Assembly (NCBI RefSeq): GCF_011305995.1
Contig: NZ_CP049910.1
Span: 4,154,001 to 4,218,000 of the forward strand
DNA length: 64,000 bases
Source of the DNA: Diaphorobacter sp. HDW4A
GTDB lineage: Bacteria > Pseudomonadota > Gammaproteobacteria > Burkholderiales > Burkholderiaceae_C
Reading direction: 5' to 3'
Below, piece by piece: positions 1 through 8,420 of this stretch (the stretch's first letter is position 1; every line of letters begins with the position of its first letter). Position numbers and translations under genes: made by a program. Below the pieces are notes generated by a model that saw only the letters and a list, made by a program, of their open reading frames with translations, was not told where the DNA came from and did not search any database.

Positions 1-621
1 AAGGAACGCCGCGAGCTCAAGGAAGAAGCCGAGCTCGACCTGCTGCCCATGACCTTCACAAAGCGAGCGTCTATGTGGGTATGGATCGATCCCAGCGCCC
101 ACCTCTTAGTCGTTGATGCATCCAGTCAGGCCAAGGCCGACGAAGTGGTGACCATGCTGGTCGAGGCACTTCCCGGCATTGCGGTGGCACTGCTCGACAC
201 AGCCGAGTCGCCTCAAGCCTGCATGGCGTTCTGGCTCAAGGAGCAGGAACCGCCAGTCGGTTTCTCCATCGACCGCGAGTGCGAACTGAAGAGCTGCGAC
301 GAAGCCAAGGCCGTGGTGCGTTACGCACATCACCCGCTCGACATCGACGAGATCCGCGAACACATCGAACAAGGAAAGCTGCCAACCAAGCTGGCCATGA
401 GCTGGGATGACCGCGTCTCCTTCGTACTGACCGACCAGCTGCACATTAAGAAGATCGGTCTGCTCGACGGCGTGTTCGACGGCCAGAAGCAAGACGACTC
501 GGGATTCGATGCCGATGTGGCGATCACTACCGGCGAGCTGCAGAAGCTCATCCAGGATCTGATCGCCGCGCTTGGTGGTGACAGTCAGACTGAACTTGGG
601 TTGCAAGGTGGTGCAGCATGA
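1..621 (+). CDS. rdgC: RdgC recombination-associated protein, 5' truncated by window
   Basis: This is the C-terminal two-thirds (206 residues) of RdgC, a ring-shaped DNA-binding protein that modulates RecA; the full protein is about 300 residues. The reading frame is open from base 1, and the residues before the first internal Met (KERRELKEEAELDLLP) match the RdgC pattern, so the start is upstream of the window. The segment containing WVWIDP, VVDASSQAKADEV and the later LTDQLHIKKI are family hallmarks. RdgC copies occur in Mu-like phage early operons, where a recombination role is inferred. The stop overlaps the next start as ATGA. Confidence 0.9.
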   Translation, partial: KERRELKEEAELDLLPMTFTKRASMWVWIDPSAHLLVVDASSQAKADEVVTMLVEALPGIAVALLDTAESPQACMAFWLKEQEPPVGFSIDRECELKSCDEAKAVVRYAHHPLDIDEIREHIEQGKLPTKLAMSWDDRVSFVLTDQLHIKKIGLLDGVFDGQKQDDSGFDADVAITTGELQKLIQDLIAALGGDSQTELGLQGGAA

Positions 622-1085
622 GCCGCTTCAATCTCAAGGTGAAGTGCACGCGCTGCCGCAACCAACACATGGAGTCCGACCGCAAACAGCGGCCCAACTC
701 CGAGCACGAAGGGTGGACCGACAGTGTGTGCCCGCGCTGTGGCTGCAAGAGTTACTACGACATGAGTCCACAAGTGGCGTGGTGCTGGCGCTCTGGAGAA
801 ATCGAGATTGGCGATGCGTTGCCAGTCGATAAATCTGACGGCAGCGGAGCCATCGAGATCGCCAGAGGTCCCATCTCTATGCTCAAAGGGAGGATCGCTG
901 CTAAAGCTCGTCATGGTTACCGTGACGGCAAGCTGTTTGTTCCCGGCATCCCTGAATCATCGAACGATGCCGACGCTGTCAAGGCTCTGGATGACTGGCT
1001 CGCCTGGTGTGGAAGGTTTGGTAGCCGCGATGGCGTGATCTTCTCCAAACCCGGCGTTCCAGAAAACATTCTCGCGGGCCAGTAA
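618..1085 (+). CDS. phage zinc-ribbon protein of unknown function
   Basis: The protein has 155 residues. Cysteines at positions 10, 13, 38, 41 and 43 (CTRC and CPRCGC) form a likely zinc ribbon near the N-terminus. The rest is soluble, with no membrane segment. The start overlaps the rdgC stop by four bases, which indicates translational coupling in the early operon. The CxxC pairs recall the Com and Ogr zinc proteins of phages, but I cannot match it to a named family, and a nucleic-acid-binding role is inference only. Confidence 0.6.
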   Translation: MSRFNLKVKCTRCRNQHMESDRKQRPNSEHEGWTDSVCPRCGCKSYYDMSPQVAWCWRSGEIEIGDALPVDKSDGSGAIEIARGPISMLKGRIAAKARHGYRDGKLFVPGIPESSNDADAVKALDDWLAWCGRFGSRDGVIFSKPGVPENILAGQ

Positions 1086-1280
1086 CTGACCAGCAGGGAC
1101 AAGCGGTAAGTGTCCCGGCTTCCATCGCCATCAACCACCGCAGGTTCACGCGCCAACGTGCCGCTGGTCTTCATCAGCGCTGCGTTCCTCCTCCTGGTGA
1201 TCCAGGTGCGCGAGGTGAGTCCGGTTCCCGGTGTCCGCAACACCGGACTTCTCAAACCATCACGAAATGCCCGCCAAGCC

Positions 1281-1607
1281 ATGAAACCCCATCCCAAACC
1301 GTCCCAAAACCAAAATGCAGGGGAAGGCCGCGCCGAACCCTCAGAGGCCGTTGTAGGCGATTTCCCGTTGCCGACCTTTCCAGTCGCGTTGATCGGGTCC
1401 ATTTTTGGCATCCTTGGAGCGGTGCTTCTCGCGATGCCTGCGCTTCCTGGCTACGGCTTCGGTGCATTCGTTGTCAGCAACACCGCTTGGATCGTTGTCA
1501 GCGGGACCAAGCGTGAGTGGCCAATGCATGCACAGCACTGGATCTTCCTGCTCTGCAGCTTGATGGGTCTTTGGAACTGGTGGCTGGGTCCGCTGCTGTT
1601 GGGGTAA
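1281..1607 (+). CDS. small membrane protein, early region
   Basis: The protein has 108 residues if translation begins at the ATG at 1281. A longer frame from a GTG at 1110 exists, but its extra N-terminus is low-complexity and lacks a good ribosome site. After a Pro/Gln-rich head there are about three hydrophobic stretches (roughly residues 28-50, 54-70 and 83-107), so it is probably an inner-membrane protein. It lies between the zinc-ribbon gene and gemA, a few bases before the latter. Function is unknown; holin or superinfection exclusion are possible but unsupported. Confidence 0.5.
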   Translation: MKPHPKPSQNQNAGEGRAEPSEAVVGDFPLPTFPVALIGSIFGILGAVLLAMPALPGYGFGAFVVSNTAWIVVSGTKREWPMHAQHWIFLLCSLMGLWNWWLGPLLLG

Positions 1608-1611
1608 AAGC

Positions 1612-2058
1612 ATGGCTACGACAAACCACATTGCCGCCATCCACACTCTGAAGTCCCAGCTGCAGCTGTCCGATGGCGACTATCGTGCATTGCTGCTCAA
1701 CCTCACCGGCAAGAGCAGCTCGACCGACATGAACCAAGCGGAGCGCACCAAAGTCCGTGACCACATGCAGTCACTGGCCGAACGCATGGGCGTGGCTCGT
1801 CCTGGTCGTCGGGGATCTTGGAACGGTCAGCAGTTCGCAAGGTCCAAGGCGATTGCATCCCCGCGCGAGCGCAAGGTGTGGGCACTGTGGCTCCAGCTGC
1901 ACCGTGATGGCATGGTCGACAATACAAGCCGTGCCGCTCTTGATGCGTGGGTTACACGCACAGTGCATGTTTCGTCTTTGCGCTTCTGCACTCCTGCTCA
2001 GCTCAATACATGCATCGAAGCGCTCAAAGAGTGGCACTCTCGCAAACCTGAAAGGTAA
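1612..2058 (+). CDS. gemA: GemA-family early regulatory protein (Mu gp16-like)
   Basis: The 148-residue protein opens with the pattern typical of GemA/DUF1018 proteins: IAAIHTLKSQLQLSDGDYRA, then LLLNLTGKSS. In Mu, GemA modulates host gene expression and DNA supercoiling during lytic growth. A conserved central segment (residues about 80-110, with KVWALWLQLHRDG) and the C-terminal helix fit the family length. It begins four bases after the upstream membrane-protein gene and is followed after six bases by mor, the normal Mu order. Confidence 0.85.
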   Translation: MATTNHIAAIHTLKSQLQLSDGDYRALLLNLTGKSSSTDMNQAERTKVRDHMQSLAERMGVARPGRRGSWNGQQFARSKAIASPRERKVWALWLQLHRDGMVDNTSRAALDAWVTRTVHVSSLRFCTPAQLNTCIEALKEWHSRKPER

Positions 2059-2064
2059 CTCACC

Positions 2065-2511
2065 ATGCACTTGGTCAAACGAATGTCCGCTGCTGAAGCG
2101 CAGGTGCTTGATGCGCAACTTTCGCCTGGTATGACCGGCGAGATGAAAGACGTTGCACTGTGTCTTTTTGAGGCCATGGTGCTCACGGACAACCGTGTAG
2201 GGCAGTCGAATCCGTCCGAAGCATGGAGCACGGTATTGAGGGCGATGGCGCGCGTGGCCATCATTCAACTGCAGCACCTTGCAAACGAGAAGGGTGGACG
2301 GTCGATCTATCTGGCAAGGGGGATTGCAGTGCACCTCTCGGCCCGCGATCGTTCGATCTGCGAAGAGTTTCGGGGCAACTACGATGTGTTGGCCGACAAG
2401 TACGACCTCACGCCAATGCGCGTGCGCCAAATCATTGGCACATGGCAGTTGGAACAGTTCAAGCAACGCCAAGCGCGATTGCCCGGTTTCTCTGACGAAA
2501 CCCAGTCCTGA
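2065..2511 (+). CDS. mor: Mor-family middle/late transcription activator
   Basis: The 148-residue protein matches the Mor/C family, whose dimers bind a dyad next to a weak promoter and recruit RNA polymerase. The C-terminal third has the helix-turn-helix (about residues 112-140, around YDVLADKYDLTPMRVRQII). The central GGRSIYLARG segment resembles the Mor dimerisation and recognition region. Its position right after gemA is typical. The 14-bp palindrome 40 bases beyond its stop, repeated upstream of the tail-tip genes, is the best candidate for its target. In Mu a second activator, C, controls late genes; no separate C gene is visible here. Confidence 0.85.
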   Translation: MHLVKRMSAAEAQVLDAQLSPGMTGEMKDVALCLFEAMVLTDNRVGQSNPSEAWSTVLRAMARVAIIQLQHLANEKGGRSIYLARGIAVHLSARDRSICEEFRGNYDVLADKYDLTPMRVRQIIGTWQLEQFKQRQARLPGFSDETQS

Positions 2512-2550
2512 GCAAGATCGTTCACCGACGTGCAATGCGTCAGTGATTTA

Positions 2551-2564
2551 GTAAAACGTTTTAC
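2551..2564. promoter_or_regulatory. palindromic activator site upstream of head operon
   Basis: GTAAAACGTTTTAC is a perfect 14-bp palindrome in the short gap between mor and the protease gene. A near copy lies at 13739, and the match continues downstream through T..AG.CTGA, giving about 20 identical bases in 23. Placement ahead of two late gene blocks suggests a binding site for the Mor/C-type activator. This is inference. Confidence 0.55.
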
Positions 2565-2600
2565 TTAGTCTGAATCACGTGCCCCGCCAATCATGGCGGC

Positions 2601-3752
2601 ATGCACGCAAAAGCCTCCCCGTCCCTAGTCCTCGCCGCAGCAATAGCCATCGCGGCTTGCTCGTTCGATGCAACGATGCTGAACACCGCCGCTAGCGGTG
2701 CAGCGCCGGGCCGCACGCTGCTGCAACTCACCCCAGCCGCTGACTTCACGCCCTCGGATGGACGCGAAATGGATGTGCCCGCGTGGCGCATCAATGGGGC
2801 GATTGCCTCCAAGGTCATCGCGGCGTTCAACGCTGCACAGCCGCCTGTCATCGACTACGAGCACCAGACCCTACACAAGGAAAGCAACGGCCAACCTGCA
2901 CCAGCTGCAGGCTGGATGCATGGCCTTCGCTGGATCGAGGGGCGTGGTCTGTTCGCAGAAGTCGAACTCACCCAGCGGGCGCGCGATCTTGTGCAAGCGG
3001 GTGAGTACCGCTACTTCTCGCCGGTCTTTCTCTACAACAAGAAAACCGGCGATATCGCGTCGGTTTTGATGGGCGCGCTTACGAACCACCCAGCGATCGC
3101 TGGCATGGAGGCCGTCAACCTGATGGCCGCGGCTTCCGCCTACTTCAACCTTCCCAACCCACCGGAGACCACAGTGACCCTGCTGGAAAAACTGCTCGCA
3201 GCCATTGGCTTGCCAGCGAACACTACCGAAGATGCGGCCTTAGCGGCCTGCTCCGCCCACAAGGCTCAGTCCGATGCTGCACGCAAGGCCTTGCAACTGG
3301 ACGCCAACGCGACGGCCGACACCGTGACTGCGGCTTGCACGAGTCTGCGTACTGCGAGCGCATCTGCTACTCCAGATCCGGCGAAGTTCGTTCCGGTGAC
3401 TGTGGTGACCGAGCTGCAAACGAACTTTGCCGCGCTCTCGTCCCGTCAGCACGCCCGAGACGTTGAAGACCTGATCGCTCCAGCTCTTGCCGATGGCCGT
3501 TTGCTGCCGCCCGAGGAAACATGGGCACGCGACGCGGCCAAGACTCCAGAGGGGATGGCCGTGCTCACGGGCATGTTGAAGGTGCGCCAACCAGTTGCAG
3601 CCCTGACACACACGCAAACGCATGGCAAGCCGCCTGCGGGCGCTGCGGCTGGTGGCGCTGGCGGCACTGCTGGCGGACTGACGGCCGACGAGCTGGCCGT
3701 AGCGGCCGCTTGTGGCCTGACACCCGAGGCTTACGCCAAGGGCAAGGCTTGA
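2601..3752 (+). CDS. Mu gpI-like prohead protease/scaffold
   Basis: The 383-residue protein resembles the Mu I protein, a head maturation protease whose C-terminal part also supplies the scaffold. The family pattern includes DYEHQT (residues 85-90), AGWMHGLRWIEGRGL, YRYFSPVF (138-143) and ALTNHPAI (159-166). The hydrophobic N-terminus is normal for this family. The C-terminal half is Ala-rich and ends with a Gly-rich linker, as expected of a scaffold. In Mu-like phages terminase, portal and minor head genes precede it; here mor does. Confidence 0.85.
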   Translation: MHAKASPSLVLAAAIAIAACSFDATMLNTAASGAAPGRTLLQLTPAADFTPSDGREMDVPAWRINGAIASKVIAAFNAAQPPVIDYEHQTLHKESNGQPAPAAGWMHGLRWIEGRGLFAEVELTQRARDLVQAGEYRYFSPVFLYNKKTGDIASVLMGALTNHPAIAGMEAVNLMAAASAYFNLPNPPETTVTLLEKLLAAIGLPANTTEDAALAACSAHKAQSDAARKALQLDANATADTVTAACTSLRTASASATPDPAKFVPVTVVTELQTNFAALSSRQHARDVEDLIAPALADGRLLPPEETWARDAAKTPEGMAVLTGMLKVRQPVAALTHTQTHGKPPAGAAAGGAGGTAGGLTADELAVAAACGLTPEAYAKGKA

Positions 3753-3774
3753 TCTCTGGCTTCAAGGAACTGAC

Positions 3775-4197
3775 ATGACCGCACTGAACAAAGACCGAAC
3801 AACGCCTCAGCGCGCTGCCGACCTGGTCGCCGATCCGCTCGCCGCTGGTGTAGTGATCTTCGCAGGCTCGATGTACGTCCTCGACGGATTGGGTAACGCG
3901 ACTCCCGCTACAGCGGATGCAGCAAAGCCTGTGCGCGCAGTGGCTCGCAAGCGCTCCGTACAAGCCGAAGGAGATGAGCAATGCGACGGCGCCATCGGTT
4001 GCTTTCGCTTTGACAACAGCGAAGGCGGCACTGCCATCACGCGAGTTCACATCGGTGCGAACGCCTTCGCGATCGACGATCAGACCGTGGCCAACGCTGG
4101 CACCTGCATCGCAGGCGTGATTCTGGACGTGGACGAGCAAGGCGTTTGGGTACGCATCGGAACGCGTGTTCCCGTCGAAGCCGGACTCGCTCCGTAA
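3775..4197 (+). CDS. DUF2190-like capsid cement protein
   Basis: The 140-residue protein has an AAGGA ribosome site before its ATG. It is a small, Ala- and Gly-rich beta protein with repeated short strands (SMYVLDGLGNATPA, TRVHIGANAFAI, GVILDVDEQGVWVRIG), as in the DUF2190 or capsid-stabilising proteins encoded between the protease and major head genes of Mu-like phages. It probably decorates the head. The assignment rests on size, composition and position. Confidence 0.6.
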   Translation: MTALNKDRTTPQRAADLVADPLAAGVVIFAGSMYVLDGLGNATPATADAAKPVRAVARKRSVQAEGDEQCDGAIGCFRFDNSEGGTAITRVHIGANAFAIDDQTVANAGTCIAGVILDVDEQGVWVRIGTRVPVEAGLAP

Positions 4198-4237
4198 TCA
4201 CGTCTTCTGAAAACCATTTGCACGCAAGGAAAGCAAC

Positions 4238-5149
4238 ATGCAAATCAACAACGCCAATTTGAAGGCCCTATATGTCGCATTCAATGCGGCATTCAAGGGG
4301 GGCTTGGGCCAAGCCGCAAGCCAATACACCCAGATCGCAACGGTAGTGCCCAGCACGACGGGATCCGAAGAATATGCTTGGCTCGGCAAATTGCCCGGCC
4401 TGCGTGAATGGCTGGGCGACCGGGTGGTGCACGCTATCGGCAACCATGGCTACACGATCAAGAACAAGTCGTTCGAAATGACGGTGGGAGTTCCTCGCGT
4501 GGCGATTGAAGACGACCAGTACGGCGTCTACATCCCACTGATGACCGAGATGGGGCGTGCTGTCGATGCACATCCGGACGAACTGACGTTCGGCATGCTC
4601 AAAAGCGGCCGCATCGCTCTTTGCTATGACGGCCAGCCCTTTTTCTCGGCCCAGCACAAAGTGCTGAACGAAAAGGGCAAGGAAGTGAACGTCTCCAACA
4701 TCTCGGATGATGGCAACGACGGACCCACTTGGTACGTGCTGGAAACCCGCCGCGCAATCAAGCCGCTGATCTTCCAGAACCGTAAGGCCCCCAACTTCGT
4801 CACGAAGACGGCAGAGACCGACGACAACGTCTTCGACCGTGCCGAGTTCGTGTACGGGGTGGACGCGCGCCGCAATGCAGGCTTCGGCTTCTGGCAGCTC
4901 GCGCATGCCAGCAACAAGCCATTGAACGCAGCCAACTTGAAGGCTGTGATCACTGCGATGGAAACGCAAGTCGGCGACCACGGCCGTCCGCTCGGCATCT
5001 CGCCAAACATGCTGGCGGTGCCCAAGGCGTTGCGCTTCGACGCCAACAAGTTGCTGACCGCCGATCTCGTGCCAAACGAAGCCGGTACCGCCACTGAGAC
5101 CAACGATCTCAAAGGCGTGCTCACCTTGCTGGCTGCGGACTGGCTGTAA
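4238..5149 (+). CDS. Mu gpT-like major head protein
   Basis: The 303-residue protein has a strong AAGGAAA ribosome site. It matches the Mu gpT major head subunit family: an N-terminal LKALYVAFNAAFKGGL, then YAWLGKLPGLREWLGDR and the NKSFEMTVGVPRVAIEDDQYG segment, which are characteristic. It forms the icosahedral shell after processing by the upstream protease. Prophage B encodes the equivalent protein fused to its protease, so the two phages belong to different head lineages. Confidence 0.9.
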   Translation: MQINNANLKALYVAFNAAFKGGLGQAASQYTQIATVVPSTTGSEEYAWLGKLPGLREWLGDRVVHAIGNHGYTIKNKSFEMTVGVPRVAIEDDQYGVYIPLMTEMGRAVDAHPDELTFGMLKSGRIALCYDGQPFFSAQHKVLNEKGKEVNVSNISDDGNDGPTWYVLETRRAIKPLIFQNRKAPNFVTKTAETDDNVFDRAEFVYGVDARRNAGFGFWQLAHASNKPLNAANLKAVITAMETQVGDHGRPLGISPNMLAVPKALRFDANKLLTADLVPNEAGTATETNDLKGVLTLLAADWL

Positions 5150-5194
5150 CCAACAACCCCAAGGAGAGGCCGTGCGGCACTCGCCGCGTCTGCC

Positions 5195-5234
5195 GCCGGG
5201 GCGCGGATAGGCCTGATCACAGAACTGCCCCGGC
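5195..5234. terminator. possible stem-loop after major head gene
   Basis: GCCGGGGC at 5195-5202 pairs perfectly with GCCCCGGC at 5227-5234 across a 24-base loop, in the 114-bp gap between the head gene and the gp36-like gene. There is only a weak T-rich tract afterwards (TTTATTTC), so it could attenuate transcription rather than stop it. Confidence 0.35.
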
Positions 5235-5263
5235 AACCCTCATTTATTTCACCGACGACCGAC

Positions 5264-5776
5264 ATGCCATACATCACCCATGCAGAACTCGCCGAAAGCC
5301 CAGGAGCACTGGAGCTTTCCGAAGTGGCGTCTGACGAGCACCGCCCGCTGGTGCCCGCCGAGCTGCTCGATGCGCTGCTGCGTGGCGGTGTTGTCAGCAG
5401 CTGGCCAGCGGACACCGTGCAGGAAGCGCAGAGCGCGATCGCACGCATCGATTCTGCCGTCGCCGATGCGTGCTCAGTGATCGATGGATTCCTCGCCAAG
5501 CGTGGTTATGCGCTGCCGCTGAATCCGGTACCGTCGCTGGTGATCGCGTGGTGCCGCTCGATTGCACGCTACATGCTGCACAAGAACCGCACCTCACTCG
5601 AAAGCAAAGATCCCATCGCCCGTGCGTACACCGATGCCACGCGCATGTTGCAGCGAACGGCTGACGGTAAGTTCAGCTTGGGGGCGAAGGACACGGTGGC
5701 CAACAATAAAACAGACGCCCGCTTTACCTGCACGCCCAGCGTGTTCGGGCGCAACCAGTTGCGCTCGTTCCGGTGA
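5264..5776 (+). CDS. gp36-like (DUF1320) connector protein
   Basis: The 170-residue protein resembles the Mu gp36/DUF1320 family, small proteins encoded just after the major head gene and thought to take part in the head-tail joint. Family features include the initial YITHAEL, the AIARIDSAVADACSVIDGFL stretch and the conserved RSIARYMLH helix, followed by the RAYTDATRMLQRTADGKFSLG tail. The start has only a weak ribosome site. It is followed four bases later by the gp37-like gene. Confidence 0.8.
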   Translation: MPYITHAELAESPGALELSEVASDEHRPLVPAELLDALLRGGVVSSWPADTVQEAQSAIARIDSAVADACSVIDGFLAKRGYALPLNPVPSLVIAWCRSIARYMLHKNRTSLESKDPIARAYTDATRMLQRTADGKFSLGAKDTVANNKTDARFTCTPSVFGRNQLRSFR

Positions 5777-5780
5777 CGCC

Positions 5781-6263
5781 ATGAACTTTGAACCCTTCGA
5801 CACTGGCTTGATCGTGCAGCGACTGAAGCTGTGCGTGCCCGATTTTCAGACCGTGGGCGGCGCTGCTGACTATGCCGCCGTGAAGGAGCTGACCAACTTT
5901 CGCACGCCCAGCGCTTATGTGGTGTTCGCTGAGGAAACCAACACCAACAAGATACCGGCTAGCGTTGGCGTGTGCGCTCAAGAGGCGGCGGTCCAGTTTG
6001 GCGTTGTCTTGGCACTGCGCAACTACCGTGAGCAACTCGGCGAGCAGATGGCCGACGAGGCCAGAACGTTGGTGGGCATGGTGCGCGCGGCGCTGATAGG
6101 GTTCAGGCCCAAGCTTCGCGGTGCGAACACAGTCGGCTGGGTCTCTGGCCATGTGCTCGACTACAACTCCTCCGTGATGTTGTTTGGCGACATGTACCGC
6201 TTGGTCTACATGCTGCACAAGGATGACCCTTGCGCTCCAGGAGCTTGCAATGGCGCCGTGTGA
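5781..6263 (+). CDS. gp37-like (DUF1834) head-tail/tail terminator protein
   Basis: With the ATG at 5781 the product is 160 residues; an upstream in-frame extension overlaps the preceding gene and is rejected. The protein (VQRLKLCVPDFQTVGGAADYAAV, a central AAVQFGVVLALRN, and a final MLFGDMYRLVYML) fits the Mu gp37-type family that follows gp36 and probably closes the tail tube. It overlaps the next gene by 14 bases. Confidence 0.7.
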   Translation: MNFEPFDTGLIVQRLKLCVPDFQTVGGAADYAAVKELTNFRTPSAYVVFAEETNTNKIPASVGVCAQEAAVQFGVVLALRNYREQLGEQMADEARTLVGMVRAALIGFRPKLRGANTVGWVSGHVLDYNSSVMLFGDMYRLVYMLHKDDPCAPGACNGAV

Positions 6264-6576
6264 ATTCAATATCAAGCGCGGCGCGAGCTTTGACCTCCTG
6301 GTGCGGCTGCCGAGCCGGTTCGCAGATGGTCAGTTCGCTGGCTGGGTTCCAACGTCTCAAGTGCGTTCCGACAGCGGTGGTCTCGTGGCCGCTCTGGACG
6401 TGGAGTGGACTGATACCGCTGCCACCCGCGTCTTGCGTCTACTCAAGCTCGATACCACGACATGGCCTGTCGGCCAGTTGTGGTTCGACATCTGTCTGGA
6501 GTCTCCCGAGGGCGTGCGTGTCTACACGGATAACGCCCGCTTTGAGGTGATCAGGGGAGCGACCGAGCATGGCTGA
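6250..6576 (+). CDS. phage structural protein, unknown
   Basis: The 108-residue product starts at the ATG at 6250, inside the end of the gp37-like gene. It reads MAPCEFNIKRGASFDLLVRLP with alternating beta-strand patterns (GQLWFDICLES, GVRVYTDNARFEVIRG). This resembles the small beta-sandwich proteins found next to tail or fibre genes in many phages. The stop overlaps the next start by eight bases. Its role is not known. Confidence 0.6.
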   Translation: MAPCEFNIKRGASFDLLVRLPSRFADGQFAGWVPTSQVRSDSGGLVAALDVEWTDTAATRVLRLLKLDTTTWPVGQLWFDICLESPEGVRVYTDNARFEVIRGATEHG

Positions 6577-7051
6577 AACAATCGAACTCAATCTGCAGCT
6601 GCAGCCTTCGCTCGCTTTGCGTGTGCTTCGACCGACAGCACGCCTGCATGCCGATATGGCCAACGTGATCGCCGGACCGAAAGGTGATCCGGGTGATGGC
6701 GGCGGAGTGCAGTCCATTGCGCTGCCCGCTGGCGAAGCGCTGGGCGGTCACCGTGTTGTGTTTGCCCGTGATGGTTTCGCCTTCCATGCGAGCCGTGACG
6801 ATGTCTTCCACGCCAATGCAGTTCTCGGCATCACCACCGGCAGTGCAAGCGCTGGCTCGGCCGCCAATGTCCAGACTGCAGGCGTCATCGTCGAGTCGAG
6901 CTGGGCCTGGCTTGCCTCGAAGCCCATCTTTCTGGGCCTGAACGGTGTGCTGACCCAGTCACCGCCAACTACAGGCGTCTCTCTTGTCATCGGAGTTCCA
7001 ACGGCATCGGACTCCATGCTGATCAACGTTCAGATGCCTATCAACCTCTGA
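6569..7051 (+). CDS. virion decoration-like protein with collagen-like tract
   Basis: The 160-residue protein has a short collagen-like Gly-X-Y tract (AGPKGDPGDGG) at about residues 35-45. A beta-rich domain follows (HRVVFARDGFAFHA, AVLGITTGSA, GAVIVESSWAW-like strands). Collagen-like tracts are common in phage fibre and decoration proteins. The globular part resembles, in layout only, the cement-like domain of the next gene product. It probably belongs to a surface appendage of the head or tail; the exact place is not known. Confidence 0.5.
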   Translation: MAETIELNLQLQPSLALRVLRPTARLHADMANVIAGPKGDPGDGGGVQSIALPAGEALGGHRVVFARDGFAFHASRDDVFHANAVLGITTGSASAGSAANVQTAGVIVESSWAWLASKPIFLGLNGVLTQSPPTTGVSLVIGVPTASDSMLINVQMPINL

Positions 7052-7058
7052 GGAATCC

Positions 7059-7565
7059 ATGTCCGCAAAGAAATTCATCCGCCTCGTGGGAGGCGTATTC
7101 ACCGAGGTTTTCGGCATCCAATCCAGTGCGGGAGCCGCCAACGCGGGCGACGTGCCCGTGCTCGATGAGTCAGGCCGTCTGGACAACAGCATGATGCCGG
7201 TGGGCATCGGCGCGGATACGGCGGTGATCGCATCCAGTGAAACACTGGCGGCCGGTGACTTCGTGAACATCTACAACAGCGCTGGCGCGAAGGCTCGCAA
7301 GGCTGATGCGACCACTTCTGGCAAAGAAGCGCATGGCTTCGTGTTGGCAGCGGTGGCCAACGGCGCGAATGCCACGGTTTACTTCGAAGGCACGAACACC
7401 CAGGTGACCGGACAGACCCCCGGCAACGTGTACTTGCAGACCACCGCCGGAACGGCTGGCGTGACTGTGCCTAGCGCCACTGGCAACGTCGTGCAGCAAC
7501 TGGGCGTGGCGACCAGCGCGACAACGATCAACTTCGAGCGCGGTGCGCCCGTAGTTCTCGCCTGA
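7059..7565 (+). CDS. cement/decoration-like beta protein
   Basis: The 168-residue protein has a GAGGA ribosome site. The N-terminal 30 residues (FIRLVGGVFTEVFGIQSS) act as an anchor-like segment. A Gly/Ala/Thr-rich beta domain follows, with LAAGDFVNIYNSAGAKARKA, GKEAHGFVLAAVANGA and a TVYFEGTN strand. This layout is common in phage cement proteins and fibre-associated domains. It sits between two appendage-like genes. Confidence 0.5.
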   Translation: MSAKKFIRLVGGVFTEVFGIQSSAGAANAGDVPVLDESGRLDNSMMPVGIGADTAVIASSETLAAGDFVNIYNSAGAKARKADATTSGKEAHGFVLAAVANGANATVYFEGTNTQVTGQTPGNVYLQTTAGTAGVTVPSATGNVVQQLGVATSATTINFERGAPVVLA

Positions 7566-7568
7566 GCC

Positions 7569-8420
7569 ATGGCACTGCGTCGTCCGCTTTCCCTCATCGC
7601 CGGGCTCTTCCGAGAGATGCCAGCTGGTGACGCCGTGCCAATCGAAGCTGGTGGCACGGGCAAGGATACGCTGGCGGACGCACAGGCGGCCTTGGGCGAT
7701 GTGAGTGCCGTCACTGAAACCACGCTCAACGGTAGCGAGCAGATTGGTGTTTGGAAAAGCGGATTCTTGAAATCGACCGTCGCCAAGATCGGTGAGTGGA
7801 TTTCTACAGCATCTTGGGCATGGACCAACCGCCAGTACTTTGCGGGCGGAGTTTCAGTCGGCGAAGGAACATCGGGCGCGCCTGACCCGGCTGTCGTGAA
7901 TTACGGATCGGTAGTCCACCTGCAAACCAATACGAAGATCGGTGGAACATTTCATATCCATTCTGGAGTGGCGCTGGCATCGACGATGGATACCGGGTGG
8001 GGCTACTCGCAGCTTCGAGTACTGGGATCGACGAACTGGGGTGCATTCGACACCGCCAACCCCATGCTCATCTTGAGCCGTCAGGGCTCCTCAATACCCT
8101 CATCGCTCAAGGTTTCTGGTGGGCTCGCCCTCGGAGAACTGTCTCCGACTATCAAAGTGAAGCTCGTAACAGGCACGCTTTCCGCGACCGCCGGTGACAC
8201 GACGAATGTGACACACGGCTTGTCGAGCGCTGCAGTCATTTTGGGAGTCATAACCGCAGTGCAAAACAGCACAGGTAAATGGTGGATGCCGAACATCGTT
8301 GCCGGGCCGTGGTTCATGACGTTCTACGACGACACATACGTGAGCGTCTACACGCAGGCATCTAGCTCATCCGCCATCGTTGGCCGGCCATTCAAGACGA
8401 CCATCTTCTACACAACATGA
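7569..8420 (+). CDS. putative tail-fibre-like protein
   Basis: The 283-residue protein begins with a short hydrophobic segment similar in layout to its upstream neighbour (LSLIAGLFREMPAG). It continues with a fibre-type sequence: IEAGGTGKDTLADAQAALG is a motif common at the start of phage fibre repeats. Beta-rich Ser/Thr segments follow, then a compact C-terminal domain (residues about 190-283). The C-terminal domain could bind receptor. It overlaps the next gene as ATGA. Confidence 0.5.
   Translation: MALRRPLSLIAGLFREMPAGDAVPIEAGGTGKDTLADAQAALGDVSAVTETTLNGSEQIGVWKSGFLKSTVAKIGEWISTASWAWTNRQYFAGGVSVGEGTSGAPDPAVVNYGSVVHLQTNTKIGGTFHIHSGVALASTMDTGWGYSQLRVLGSTNWGAFDTANPMLILSRQGSSIPSSLKVSGGLALGELSPTIKVKLVTGTLSATAGDTTNVTHGLSSAAVILGVITAVQNSTGKWWMPNIVAGPWFMTFYDDTYVSVYTQASSSSAIVGRPFKTTIFYTT

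Noticed and set aside
1110..1280. GTG-started N-terminal extension of the small membrane protein
   Set aside because: The extension is Ser/Pro/Arg-rich and lacks a ribosome site; the ATG at 1281 gives a more natural protein.
5150..5263. Tiny GTG frame after the major head gene
   Set aside because: Only about 12 codons, Arg/Pro-rich, and it overlaps the stem-loop.
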